Below, in pieces: positions 34,686 through 44,180 of a stretch of 64,000 nucleotides of DNA. The stretch is from Oscillospiraceae bacterium (GTDB taxonomy: Bacteria > Bacillota > Clostridia > Oscillospirales > Oscillospiraceae): assembly GCA_017516005.1 (NCBI GenBank), contig JAFWDU010000005.1, positions 24,682 through 88,681 of the forward strand, in the 5' to 3' direction. The position numbers were made by a program, and so were the translations under genes. The notes under the pieces were generated by a model. That model was not told the origin of the DNA, ran no database searches, and saw only the letters and a program-made list of their open reading frames with translations. Position 1 is the first letter of the stretch. Each line of letters opens with the position of its first letter.

Positions 34686-35502
34686 ACTGCTTAAATACGA
34701 TCTGAGCTCCATGCTGAAATCATTTCTGCTGATCTGGGGCGCCGCACTGGTCCTGGCATTCGTCAATCACTTCACCCTTGGCGGTCTCCATTTTGAATCC
34801 AGCAGTTTCATGGTCTCTTCCCTGCTGAAGGTTGTTCCGTTCCTTATGTTTCTTGCCATCATGGTTTCCATGGCTGTGCTGACTCTGATCTTTGTCATCC
34901 AGCGCTTCTACAACGGACTTCTCAAGGATGAAGGCTATCTCATGTTCACGCTTCCCGTGAAGCCCTGGCAGCTGATTACTTCCAAAGGCATCTCCGCCGT
35001 TCTGGTCAATATTATCAGCGGGATTATCGCGATCGTTGCGATTATGATTCTCTTCCCCTGGAAAGACGTCGGCGAGTTTATCCGCGAGTTCTGGAATGGT
35101 CTCTTCCTGAATGCACCGATTCCCGTCTGGCAGATTGTCGTCCTGATCCTGGAATTCCTGTTTATGGTTCTTGTCAATGTTGCGAAGAGCATTTATCAGA
35201 TTTACGCCGCGATCGCACTGGGACATCAGTTCAAGAAGCACCGCGTCGGTATGGCGTTTGTGATGTATCTCCTGATCAGCTTGGCGCTGTCCACAATTGC
35301 TTCCTCTATCCTGCAGCTTATATTCAGCTCCGGCAGCATTACGCTGGATACTCTTCTGGATACCTTCTCCAGATGGAACTGGTCATTCTTCGGCTCAGTC
35401 AGCTTCGGCCTCTGGATTCTGATTCTGATTGCCGGCGTACAGCTTGTCGCATTCCACATCATTGCAGAGCGTCTTCTGAGCAAGAGACTCAACCTCGAAT
35501 AA
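34675..35502 (+). CDS. ABC transporter membrane subunit
   Basis: 275 aa with about six membrane segments, starting LLKYDLSSMLKSFLLIWG, a start typical of permeases in GntR-YtrA operons. Substrate unknown. GGGAGG lies inside the end of the ATPase gene and decides the ATG at 34675. Last gene of the operon. Confidence 0.85.
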   Translation: MLSKLLKYDLSSMLKSFLLIWGAALVLAFVNHFTLGGLHFESSSFMVSSLLKVVPFLMFLAIMVSMAVLTLIFVIQRFYNGLLKDEGYLMFTLPVKPWQLITSKGISAVLVNIISGIIAIVAIMILFPWKDVGEFIREFWNGLFLNAPIPVWQIVVLILEFLFMVLVNVAKSIYQIYAAIALGHQFKKHRVGMAFVMYLLISLALSTIASSILQLIFSSGSITLDTLLDTFSRWNWSFFGSVSFGLWILILIAGVQLVAFHIIAERLLSKRLNLE

Positions 35503-35575
35503 TCATTTGGACTCGTCGTACTTCCCTCATATCGAAAGCCGGCAGTTGCGATGACTGTCCAAAGCAGCTCCAATG

Positions 35576-35621
35576 GCACAAGCAGGAGGCTACCCTTTCG
35601 GGCCATGCCTTCTGCTTGTGC
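35576..35621 (+). other. Large hairpin in the 356-base gap before the nitroreductase gene
   Basis: A 15-bp stem with one mismatch (35576-35590 with 35607-35621) encloses a 16-base loop with a small CCC/GGG pairing. No U-tract follows. It may end the ABC operon or be part of a small RNA. Apart from this and the nitroreductase promoter, the gap shows nothing. Confidence 0.45.
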
Positions 35622-35793
35622 TATAACTATATGGTGTTCTTTTCTGATAAAGATTGCTTGTCTTTTAGAAAAAGCAAGCCTTCCAAGATGGCAGACAGCT
35701 GATATCCCTGGCAATTCACAAGGATCTTTCTATAAGCAACGCGGAAATTAATTTCGATGTACCATTTTAATTTTCCGCGCGCTCTCTTTTTCA

Positions 35794-35822
35794 TTGACTT
35801 TTGTATGTTAGCAGTATATTCT
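35794..35822 (+). promoter_or_regulatory. Promoter of the nitroreductase gene
   Basis: TTGACT (35794-35799), a 17-bp spacer and TATTCT (35817-35822), about 36 bases before the start. Confidence 0.65.
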
Positions 35823-35858
35823 ATTAGTACATAAATATTCTAGGCGGGAGGTATCCTT

Positions 35859-36395
35859 ATGGATGTACAAGCAGCAATCCTTCAGCGGCGAAGCACACGA
35901 GGTTTTGATGATACTCCTCTGACCGATGAAGAAATCAGAACACTCATTGATGCTGCTCTAGCTTCCCCCAGCGTCCTGAACATACAGCCGTGGCACTTTG
36001 CCTTTGTGACTGACAAGGCGGCAATGGATGAAATGGATGTTTTGTTGCGTGAGCTGTACACCCATGAATTCGGTGAAAAAAGTGAGAAGCGCCACTTTTA
36101 CAATGCGCCATTATTTGTTGCGATCACTGTGAAATCCAGAGAAAAGAACAGATACACCCATATCGAATGCGGTATTGCCGTTGAGAACCTTGCCCTATCG
36201 GCAATGGGCCTTGGACTCGGATCTGTTATTATGCACACACCCTCCATTGGATTTGCATCTGAAAAAGGTGCTTATTTCAAAGAAAAAATGGGAATTCCTG
36301 CAGATAACGAATTTATCATCGGGATCGTTATCGGGCACAGCGCTGAACATCCGGAGGCGCATTCGATTCGTGAAAACCGTTACACGATTGTGTGA
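35859..36395 (+). CDS. Nitroreductase-family FMN protein
   Basis: 178 aa, with the FMN phosphate-binding start RRSTRGFDDTPL, the PSVLNIQPWHF block and the C-terminal GIVIGHSAEHPE. Family members reduce quinones, nitro compounds or flavins with NAD(P)H; the substrate here is unknown. GCGGGAGG precedes the ATG. The gene is more AT-rich than its neighbours and stands alone between a promoter and a strong terminator, which would fit acquisition from elsewhere. Confidence 0.88.
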   Translation: MDVQAAILQRRSTRGFDDTPLTDEEIRTLIDAALASPSVLNIQPWHFAFVTDKAAMDEMDVLLRELYTHEFGEKSEKRHFYNAPLFVAITVKSREKNRYTHIECGIAVENLALSAMGLGLGSVIMHTPSIGFASEKGAYFKEKMGIPADNEFIIGIVIGHSAEHPEAHSIRENRYTIV

Positions 36396-36488
36396 ACAAC
36401 ACCTGAGTAATCTGCATACGCGCTAAACATTAAAAATTCTCCGTTGTGCGTCTGGATTATGATAATATAATTACGTAAACTTATATAT

Positions 36489-36538
36489 CAGATAAACGGG
36501 CTGGTTCTCCTCCTCAGGATAGCCAGCCCGTTTATCTG
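36489..36538. terminator. Bidirectional terminator
   Basis: A perfect 16-bp stem (36489-36504 with 36523-36538) with an 18-base loop separates the convergent nitroreductase gene and five-gene transport operon. Confidence 0.75.
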
Positions 36539-36546
36539 GTCATTTA

Positions 36547-37650
36547 TCATCTGCGAAGGCGTTTTCCCCTTTGCGGCTTACCGGATTTCTGGATTTCCGC
36601 CTGCTGCTCCTCCCAGCGTTTTCTTCTCTTCCGCTGGATGGCTTCATCCGCCGCCTGCGGGATGCGTGTCTCCGCCCATTTTCCGCCTTTTCGGAGTCCG
36701 ATAATCACAAACACAATCAGGGTGATTACCGGTGTCAGGCCAAAGAGCACTGCCAGAAGAAGGAGAAGCGCCAGATAGTCCTCAGTCATACGGACCGCAT
36801 TCTCCCAGTACGGGTAGAGAATGCTTTTCAGACGCATGGAACGTTTTCCGTAATCCCGGATTACCTGAATCAGGTTCTTGATCTTATAACGCGCGGAGTT
36901 GTCGACGATGTCTCCTCTGCCAATCGGGAAGCTCTCTTTCATGAGATTCAATCCATAACCGGAAAGAATTTCCGGAAGGACAATCTCATAGCAGGTAAAT
37001 TTCACTTCCGCCATGCTTGAAAGCGCACTGTAGCTCATGAAGATGCCTGCCGTCTGATCCCAGGCAGCCTTGGACGCAAAGTCCGTTTCACGGCGGATGA
37101 CTCCGGCAACATAGAACGGCTGATTTCCGATATAGACCGTCAGTCCAGCCACATCCATACCGCCGAATACCTGCCACGCGGTCACCTCATCCAGAACCAC
37201 TCTGTCCTGCATGAAATCATTCGGCGAGAGATAACTGCCGCTGTACAGATCAAAGGGATGGAACAAGAAGTAGTTGCCTTCCACTCCAACCGCCTGAACT
37301 GTCGCGCTTCCATGCTCCGTGGATACCGTTACCGTTCCGAATGCGGAAGCCGCATCCGAAAAAAGGCTCCCGCCTTTCGGTGCCGTCAGGGATGCATCGA
37401 CAAATTTCTGTGCCAGGGTCTCCCGAAAACTCTCAATTTCACCCAGTTCCATTCCACCATCTTCCGGCAGGAAACAGGCAATCTGAGCGAAATTCATCTC
37501 GCTTTCACCACGCCAGCTTTTTGCCGCATGAATGGTGCGCAGTTTTCCGGAAACAATGAAGAATGCTACGATGCATGCAAGGCAAAGGACAATCAGGATG
37601 GCATCTACAACAAGGAGCCTCCAGGGAAGCGCGTGTTTCTTCGCTCTCAT
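36547..37650 (-). CDS. MacB-periplasmic-core-like membrane protein with two membrane segments
   Basis: 367 aa: a membrane segment near the start (about 11-33), an outer domain of about 240 residues resembling the MacB extracellular core (VVLDEVTAWQVFGG, VYIGNQPFYVAGVIRRETDFA), a second membrane segment (about 290-318) and a basic tail. MacB-type permeases have four helices; here the usual FtsX-like C-terminal pair is reduced, so it may not be a permease by itself. It overlaps the HlyD-like gene by 4 bases. Last gene of the operon. Function unknown. Confidence 0.65.
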   Translation of the reverse strand: MRAKKHALPWRLLVVDAILIVLCLACIVAFFIVSGKLRTIHAAKSWRGESEMNFAQIACFLPEDGGMELGEIESFRETLAQKFVDASLTAPKGGSLFSDAASAFGTVTVSTEHGSATVQAVGVEGNYFLFHPFDLYSGSYLSPNDFMQDRVVLDEVTAWQVFGGMDVAGLTVYIGNQPFYVAGVIRRETDFASKAAWDQTAGIFMSYSALSSMAEVKFTCYEIVLPEILSGYGLNLMKESFPIGRGDIVDNSARYKIKNLIQVIRDYGKRSMRLKSILYPYWENAVRMTEDYLALLLLLAVLFGLTPVITLIVFVIIGLRKGGKWAETRIPQAADEAIQRKRRKRWEEQQAEIQKSGKPQRGKRLRR

Positions 37651-39749
37651 GATGCATCCGGCAGCCGCACCTGGGCGCCGGCCTCAATCGGGCGGTTTGA
37701 TGTTGTTATGACGAAATCTCCTGGAGAGAGTCCTACAACAGCCGTCTGGGTATCATCACTGGCAAGTACTGTGACATCGACACGGCGGGCTGTATAACGT
37801 GTGGATAGGGCGTTGGATTTTTCCACCACGACAAGAACGTAGTTTCCGTTTGTATCACTGCGAAGGGCACTGTTGGGAATCAGGGCTTCATAGGTGGCAC
37901 TCTTCTGTCCGATTGCAAGCGTCACGTTTGAACCGGGCTGGACACCCTCGCCTGTGAGGCGGAATACCAGGAATCGACCGGTCTGGGGATTCTGCGGATC
38001 CGGAATGATCTTTTCCAGCGTTGCTGTTACGCCACCGGAGTAGTAGTTGGAAAGCTTCGCCTGATCTCCGATTGTCACGCGGCGGGACTGGTCGGCCGTA
38101 CAGCTGATACGGACGGTATAGCCGCGGTCTTTGATTGTGATGGTCGCAAGCGGTGTCTCAGCGTTTGCAGTATTTCCAGCGGTGATGTTAACCGCACTGA
38201 TAACACCTGATACTCTTGCCTTGACCTCAACCGCATCTGACTTTTCTTCCAGTTCAGTAATCTCAGATTTCTTCTTTTCAATGTCTTCCTTATCTTTCTG
38301 AAGGCGTAGGGCATCAGCATTTCCTAAAGAAAGAGCGAAAGTTGCGTCTTCCAAAGCTTCCTTTGCGGAATCTAAAGTTGCTGCAGCTGATTGTGCGTCA
38401 TTTAGGTTAGAGATGTAGTCCTGCAAATCTTCGATACGTTGCTGAATTCTTTCTTCCGATTCTTCAAGCAACTGAATTCGGTTTTCCACCGCATTCACAG
38501 CCATTTGAACCGCATTATACTTTGATGCATTAGCGTTTTTATCACGCTCATATTGCTGGATATTATTCTCAGATTCAGTGATTTGATTTCTTAGTTCCTC
38601 TGTCGCATCTTTTGATTCCAATATTTCTTTAAGCTCACTCTGAAGTTCAGACAGGCTTTCTTCAATGACTGATTTATTCAGCTGTTCTTGCTCAAGATTG
38701 TTTGTTGCTGTTGTAATCTCTCTAAATGCCTCACGAAGCATAGCATAATCATCATCTGAAATATCTTCTTCTGCTATACCTGCGCGAAGCATTGCATTTT
38801 TGAGTGTTTGTTCGTTTCCTTCTCTGACATATACCTCCATCAGAGCAAGAGTTTTTTCACTTGTATAGTATGGATCCTCAACTACATATGCTTTTAGTTC
38901 ATTATAACTTTCCCCATACAGGTTTAAAGCATTATTGTATGCAGCTTCTGCTGAGTTCACTGCGGCATTCGCATTTTCTAGCTCTTCCCTTTTTTCACTT
39001 ATTTCCTGCTGTTTTTCGTCAATCAGTTCTTTAAACACTTCTTGAGTATTGTGCTTATCTAGCAACTCCTGATTTTTGGCTTTTTTCTCCTTTTCCTCTT
39101 CCAATTTAGTCGTTATCGATTCCATTTCGTTTTTTAATTCCTGTAAATACTCCTGGTTTGCTAAATAATCCTTATCAGATTTAGCATCGTTTACTGCTTT
39201 TGACGCTTCGGATTTTTCTCTATCCAGTGTTTTTTGAGATGCCTCAGCAGAAACAAGTAATGATTTTATTCTACTTGGATCAACATTAGAGTAAAGTTTA
39301 TAGTTTTCCAATGCCTCGTTATATGCTTCACGTAATTTCTGAATATTTCGATTCTCCTGAGCAGCCGTATTAGATGCACTAATCAGGCTCTGCTGGTAGG
39401 CCAGTTCCATGCTGGCAAGAGCATCCCTTGCTGCCTGAAGCTCGCTGCTCTCCGCGGGATCCAAAACAAAGAGCACATCTCCGGTTTTTACTTCATCTCC
39501 GACACGCGCCTTGACGCTCTGCACCTTCCGCGACTGGCTGATCGTCACATCATAGGTTTCTTCAGCGGAGATTGTGCCGTTTCCGCGAATCTGGGCGTTG
39601 ATGCTGCCGGACTGCACAACCTGTGTCGCCACTTCCGGCAGGGAGCGGTTCATGATGGTATTGGAGAAGAAGGTAAGGATCAGCAGAACAGACAGGAACA
39701 CAATTGCCGCTGTCTTGACCCATTCTCTGCGTTTAACTTTTTGTTCCAT
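37647..39749 (-). CDS. HlyD/MacA-type membrane fusion (adaptor) protein with a very long coiled coil
   Basis: 700 aa, far above the usual 350-450. A membrane anchor (11-33) is followed by the first lipoyl half (VKARVGDEVKTGDVLFVLDP, about 80-98), a helical coiled-coil hairpin of about 370 residues (roughly 115-495), the second lipoyl half (VKARVSGVISAVNITAG) and a beta-barrel region. The stretch coding for the coiled coil (about 38260-39370) is clearly more AT-rich than both flanks. It follows the permease gene by 6 bases. In known systems such adaptors pair with MacB-like or RND pumps. Confidence 0.85.
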   Translation of the reverse strand: MEQKVKRREWVKTAAIVFLSVLLILTFFSNTIMNRSLPEVATQVVQSGSINAQIRGNGTISAEETYDVTISQSRKVQSVKARVGDEVKTGDVLFVLDPAESSELQAARDALASMELAYQQSLISASNTAAQENRNIQKLREAYNEALENYKLYSNVDPSRIKSLLVSAEASQKTLDREKSEASKAVNDAKSDKDYLANQEYLQELKNEMESITTKLEEEKEKKAKNQELLDKHNTQEVFKELIDEKQQEISEKREELENANAAVNSAEAAYNNALNLYGESYNELKAYVVEDPYYTSEKTLALMEVYVREGNEQTLKNAMLRAGIAEEDISDDDYAMLREAFREITTATNNLEQEQLNKSVIEESLSELQSELKEILESKDATEELRNQITESENNIQQYERDKNANASKYNAVQMAVNAVENRIQLLEESEERIQQRIEDLQDYISNLNDAQSAAATLDSAKEALEDATFALSLGNADALRLQKDKEDIEKKKSEITELEEKSDAVEVKARVSGVISAVNITAGNTANAETPLATITIKDRGYTVRISCTADQSRRVTIGDQAKLSNYYSGGVTATLEKIIPDPQNPQTGRFLVFRLTGEGVQPGSNVTLAIGQKSATYEALIPNSALRSDTNGNYVLVVVEKSNALSTRYTARRVDVTVLASDDTQTAVVGLSPGDFVITTSNRPIEAGAQVRLPDAS

Positions 39750-39755
39750 AATGCT

Positions 39756-40628
39756 CTACTCCTTGACTGACCCAGAATAGGTAATTCCTTCAACCAGGTA
39801 CTCCTCCCCTTTCAGGAAGATCAGCAAACCTGGGATCATATAAATCACAGCGACCGCAAATGCGATGCCGATTTCATCTGCACGAATGGACGACAGATAC
39901 ACGGACAGGGGCTGCTTTGTTGCATCCGGAAGGAGAATGATGGGCTGTTCCACCATGTTCCAGTAATCGATAAAGGCCAGAATTGCGATGGAATACAACG
40001 CGCTTCGGCACTGGGGAAGCGCTATTTTTGTGAAGACCTGCCATTCCGTTGCTCCGTCCATGCGCGCCGCCTCAATGGTTGCCGAGGGAATCCGGCGCAT
40101 AAACTTGGTCAGGAGGAACACGGAGAATGGGGCAAATACGCCTGGAAAAATGATTGCCCATCTGGTATCCAGCAGGCCCATCCAGCCGCTGACCAGATAA
40201 TTGGGAACCAGAGTGACCTGATAAGGCATCAGCATCAGGATGACGTAGGCGAAGAAAATTACATTGCTGACCCTGCCGCGCCAGCGGGTAAAGCCATACG
40301 CCGCAATAGACGCGACAGCCAGCTGCCCGAGGACAATCGGAACGACCAGAATCACGGAATTCCAGAACTTGATCAGATATTCCGGCGAGCGGAACAGAAC
40401 CGTAATGTACTGTGAGAATGTCACCTTATCGGGAATCAGCTTCAGCCGCACCGTTCCGGAGACATAGCCGGAAGTGCTTGCGAATATCTTTCCGTAGGTC
40501 GCGTTGATCTCATTCTGGGACATGAAGGAATCGGCAATGGTTGCAACTGTCGGCAGAAGAAACAGGATTGCGAAAACCGCCGTCAGGATGAACAGTGCAG
40601 TGCGTCCGAAAAGTCTCTTTTTCTTCAT
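39756..40628 (-). CDS. Carbohydrate-type ABC permease, MalG/AraQ family
   Basis: 290 aa with six membrane segments and the EAA loop TIEAARMDGATEWQVFTKIALP that docks an ATPase. It forms the importer channel with the 295-aa permease, overlapping it by 4 bases. No ATPase gene is in the operon; in Bacillus a shared MsmX-type ATPase can serve several such importers. The substrate is inferred to be a sugar or glycan from the family only. Confidence 0.9.
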   Translation of the reverse strand: MKKKRLFGRTALFILTAVFAILFLLPTVATIADSFMSQNEINATYGKIFASTSGYVSGTVRLKLIPDKVTFSQYITVLFRSPEYLIKFWNSVILVVPIVLGQLAVASIAAYGFTRWRGRVSNVIFFAYVILMLMPYQVTLVPNYLVSGWMGLLDTRWAIIFPGVFAPFSVFLLTKFMRRIPSATIEAARMDGATEWQVFTKIALPQCRSALYSIAILAFIDYWNMVEQPIILLPDATKQPLSVYLSSIRADEIGIAFAVAVIYMIPGLLIFLKGEEYLVEGITYSGSVKE

Positions 40629-41512
40629 CCTTCCACATCCTTTCCGAACCAGTTCTCAATTGCGAAAAGAAGGGCGATGAGCACAACCATCACCAGCGCC
40701 AGAATGACTGCCGCCGCCGACAGTCGCTGGTTGTCCAGTGCAAGGAACATATTGTTCATGAAATGCTGCATCATATAAAGTCCTTCGTAAGGATAGTTTC
40801 CGGTCAGCAGGTATATCTCCCGGAATACTTTGAAGGAATTGATGATGGACAGGATCGTAACAAACAACACCGTCGGGGAGAGATAGCGAAGCTTGATGGA
40901 AAAGAAGATTCTGGCCGGGGAAGCCCCCTCCACAGACGCGACTTCCACCAGCGTCTGTGGAATATTGTTCAGCGCCGCCATAAAGAGGACCATAAAATAG
41001 CCGATGTTTTTCCAAAGGAACAGCACGATGATGACTACCTGACACTGATCGGAGTTCAGCCAGTCTACGCCCTGTTTTCCCACAATCTTTGCCAGCTCGT
41101 TGACGACACCGCTCTGATGGAACAGCACCTGCCAGATCAGAATGATGGATGCGACCGGCACCATCATGGGGCTCAGGAAAAACGTGCGGAACTGGCTCTT
41201 CAGGGGAATCCGGCATTCCAGTACCAATGCCAGAATAAGCGAAATGACCACAGCCAGAGGTACGGCCACCCCGGTAAAGGTGGCCGTATTCTTGGATGCG
41301 ATCCGAAACGCTGCATTATTCCAGACGCTGATATAGTTTTCCAGACCCACGAAGCTGTGATCCAGCGGTCCGCGGATCAGAGAATAGTAGACAACAACGC
41401 CAAAGGGGACGACGAAGAACACCAGGACGCCCAGAACGCTGGGGCCCAGAAAAGCCAGTGCGCCGAATAAATCCCGCAGACGGTTATTCAGTTTTGACCA
41501 TGGTGTTCTCAT
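40625..41512 (-). CDS. Carbohydrate-type ABC permease, MalF/UgpA family
   Basis: 295 aa, six membrane segments, EAA-like loop VEVASVEGASPARIFFSI. The start RTPWSKLNNRLRDLFGALAFLGPSVLG is typical of the family's first helix. It lies 26 bases after the large binding protein gene. Confidence 0.9.
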   Translation of the reverse strand: MRTPWSKLNNRLRDLFGALAFLGPSVLGVLVFFVVPFGVVVYYSLIRGPLDHSFVGLENYISVWNNAAFRIASKNTATFTGVAVPLAVVISLILALVLECRIPLKSQFRTFFLSPMMVPVASIILIWQVLFHQSGVVNELAKIVGKQGVDWLNSDQCQVVIIVLFLWKNIGYFMVLFMAALNNIPQTLVEVASVEGASPARIFFSIKLRYLSPTVLFVTILSIINSFKVFREIYLLTGNYPYEGLYMMQHFMNNMFLALDNQRLSAAAVILALVMVVLIALLFAIENWFGKDVEG

Positions 41513-41538
41513 TTCGTCCCCCTGGGGTTCATGTAATA

Positions 41539-44016
41539 TCAGCGCTGTTCCGCAATGTAGAGGCTGGTGCGGCTCTGAATCATGCGGGCGGTTTCCTCCG
41601 CAGAGCGGGCACCATCGAAGAACGCCTCTGCCTGCTCATTGATAATATCGAAAATCTGCTGGTCGTAGGATCCAACTGTTTTGATTCTGGAGAAGAACTC
41701 GTCGAACGCATCCATCTCTTCCTGGGTCATGGCGTAGATTTCAATCTGTTCCTCATCTGAATACCAGATAACATTCTTGGGCTGCTTATGGACTTCACCG
41801 TTTTCATCCGTCCAGGTTTCATCTGTCATTGCCTGACGCTTGAGCTCTTCAAACGCTTTTCGATTGGTCGGGAACTGATACATATATTCCTGAATCTGGT
41901 TCTCAGCCAGGAGCATTTGACGTACAAAACTCCACGCCGTATCCACATCACTGCATGTGGAGCTGATGCCAATCGTGCCGTTGACTTCAAAGGTATTTCC
42001 GTCTCCGGTGGTTGTGGGATAGCCGATGAAATTCGCATTATCCTGGAAAATCTTTGAGGTGTACTGGAAATCCGAGAAGGAGTACAGATACTGCTCCAGG
42101 AGAAGCTGACGTCCGTTCATCAGGCGGGAAGCGTCACTCTCATACTCATAGGTCTCCCAATCGATATCCTCATAGTTGAATTCCTTGGGGAACATCTCCG
42201 TGAATTTCAGAATATCAATAAACTCCTGGGAGTCAAAGTTGCACTTACCGGTCGACCAGTCCACGAAGTACGCCATATTTTTAAAGAGACAGTTCTGGAG
42301 GACATTAGCCTTTGTGTTGTACTGGCCGAGAACGGTGGCTCCTTCTTCCAGATTCTTTGCCGCATTCATGAGTTCCTGCACCGTCCAGCTGGTTCCGTCT
42401 CCAATTACATCTCTGTTGCCCGCCAACGTGCGGATGGAGAAATTCTCGCATACTTGATAGAGCTTCCCGTCAATGGAGAGTGCGTCAAACAGTTCTGTGA
42501 CAAGCTGGTCTCTTCCCAGATCCGGATCCGCATCGATCAGCGGCCACAGATCCAGGAGGAAGCCTTTCGCCGCATACCGCCGGACAGGCAGGTTGTCCAG
42601 GTAGACGATATCCGGAATGTTTCCGGAGAGCATCTCCGTGTTCAGTTTGGTCATGCCCGCATTGTAGTCGTCTTCCGTGTTGAATTCGGAGTAGTCTCTG
42701 ACAACGATCCGGATATCATCATGGCTTCTGTTGAAGCTGAGAATTCTTCTGCGCACATTCCAGTCCAGATACATGCAGGCAAAAGTCAGTTCTCTCTTGT
42801 CAGGCAGCGTCGAACGCTCCACCCGGTTGAGCATGATGACATTGTAGTTGACCTTGTAGGTTGTATTGTCGTATTCCTGCGAGAATGCGACGACGCGTCC
42901 GTCCGGCAGGAATGTGAAGCTGTTGATGTTGCTGGAATCCACATCGCAGTCCAGCCAGTCCAGAACCTTCTCGTCCGTATTCACATCCGCGTCCTTGATA
43001 TGGCCGTAGATGGAGCCGTTATAATTGTAAAGGTATTCGTAATTGCCGAATCCGGGATAGAAGTTGTAGGCTCTGCTGGAGAGGGTCAGTGCCTCTCCCA
43101 GTTCATAGGTCTCGCTGTCAATGGGATAGACGGACTGTCCTTCCTCTGCCCATGCCAGCAGGCAGACGTTGTCGCCCATCTTCATCATGTTTCCGCCGTA
43201 CTGCGCTTTTTCCATGATGTCGATGGTTGCTACTTTTGTTCCGTCCGGCTTATAGATCGCGATGATGCTTCCGTCAGAAGCGTACAGATTGCCCTTTGCG
43301 TCCAGCAGGATATTGTACATGTACTGGCCTTCCTCGAAGGAGATCGTATAATCGTTGACGACCTCATCCTCCGGTGTCACTTCCACCAGTCTTGCCATGG
43401 ACTTTTCACCAGAATAGAATTCCCAGCGGTCCATGGTCTCCGGGTCAAAATCTTCCGGCAGGTCATAGATGGTTTCATTATACATTTCCAGAATCTGGAT
43501 GTTTCCATTGGGATTGGAGAAGATCCCGTTAACGCCGCTCCAGGCGTCCTTGCCCTCTTCAATCTCGATGGGGTGATAGCTTTCCAGGCGTTTGCAGTTC
43601 TTTCCGTCAAAATCCATCTGGAACAGGACGGATTCATAGGCATCGTATTCGTAGCTCTCTTCTTCGCCGGTTTCCTCATTAAAATAGGTGGAGGTCTTCT
43701 TGCCGGCGATCACTTGTGAAACGAAATAGATCTTCTCCCCGACAATCTGGACCTGTTCAATCCACTGAAGCTCCTGATCCCCGGCATATTCCATGGGATA
43801 GTAGGTCGGTACGTAGGCATATTCCGGTTTCTCGGGCGTATTGCTGCCGCCCTGGTTTTTGCCGCTGTTGTCTGTTTTATCTCCGTTCTTGTCTGCGGAG
43901 TTCGACGGAGTGTTTCCGCCCGGCGTCTTATCTGCGCTGTTTTTGTTGCACGCGGCAAGCAGACTCAGCAGCATGATGCACGCCAGGATTATTGCGATTA
44001 AACGTTTCTTTTTCAT
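41539..44016 (-). CDS. Large solute-binding lipoprotein with an N-terminal beta-propeller-like domain
   Basis: 825 aa. A lipoprotein signal ends in LAAC with Cys23, then an Asn/Lys/Gly-rich linker (24-60). Residues about 65-385 contain repeated strand pairs and aromatic-rich blocks (GNLYASDG, LFQMDFDG, FLPDGRVVAFSQ) like a propeller. Residues about 390-825 form an ABC solute-binding domain (SGNIPDIVYLDN, AAKGFLLDLWPLIDAD). Ordinary sugar-binding proteins are about 420-450 aa, so an extra sensor or binding domain is fused. First gene of the operon with a near-perfect promoter. Confidence 0.88.
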   Translation of the reverse strand: MKKKRLIAIILACIMLLSLLAACNKNSADKTPGGNTPSNSADKNGDKTDNSGKNQGGSNTPEKPEYAYVPTYYPMEYAGDQELQWIEQVQIVGEKIYFVSQVIAGKKTSTYFNEETGEEESYEYDAYESVLFQMDFDGKNCKRLESYHPIEIEEGKDAWSGVNGIFSNPNGNIQILEMYNETIYDLPEDFDPETMDRWEFYSGEKSMARLVEVTPEDEVVNDYTISFEEGQYMYNILLDAKGNLYASDGSIIAIYKPDGTKVATIDIMEKAQYGGNMMKMGDNVCLLAWAEEGQSVYPIDSETYELGEALTLSSRAYNFYPGFGNYEYLYNYNGSIYGHIKDADVNTDEKVLDWLDCDVDSSNINSFTFLPDGRVVAFSQEYDNTTYKVNYNVIMLNRVERSTLPDKRELTFACMYLDWNVRRRILSFNRSHDDIRIVVRDYSEFNTEDDYNAGMTKLNTEMLSGNIPDIVYLDNLPVRRYAAKGFLLDLWPLIDADPDLGRDQLVTELFDALSIDGKLYQVCENFSIRTLAGNRDVIGDGTSWTVQELMNAAKNLEEGATVLGQYNTKANVLQNCLFKNMAYFVDWSTGKCNFDSQEFIDILKFTEMFPKEFNYEDIDWETYEYESDASRLMNGRQLLLEQYLYSFSDFQYTSKIFQDNANFIGYPTTTGDGNTFEVNGTIGISSTCSDVDTAWSFVRQMLLAENQIQEYMYQFPTNRKAFEELKRQAMTDETWTDENGEVHKQPKNVIWYSDEEQIEIYAMTQEEMDAFDEFFSRIKTVGSYDQQIFDIINEQAEAFFDGARSAEETARMIQSRTSLYIAEQR

Positions 44017-44037
44017 GGAAGAATCCTCCTTATTGGA

Positions 44038-44074
44038 TTAACTGTAGTATACAGAGCACCACAGTTATTGTCAA
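44038..44074 (-). promoter_or_regulatory. Promoter and likely operator of the transport operon
   Basis: On the minus strand, TTGACA (44069-44074), a 17-bp spacer and TATACT (44046-44051). The palindrome CTGTA-TAC-TACAG sits on the -10, and a wider repeat TAACTGT/ACAGTTA spans the -10 and spacer. No regulator gene is next to it. Confidence 0.75.
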
Positions 44075-44180
44075 CCGCGGCAGCCTTATGGAATGATGAA
44101 GATTTGGTATCAATTCCCAGTTCATCTCTCCGGCTCAATGATTGGACGACATTCCTCCGAAAAAGTTCCCATTGCACAGA

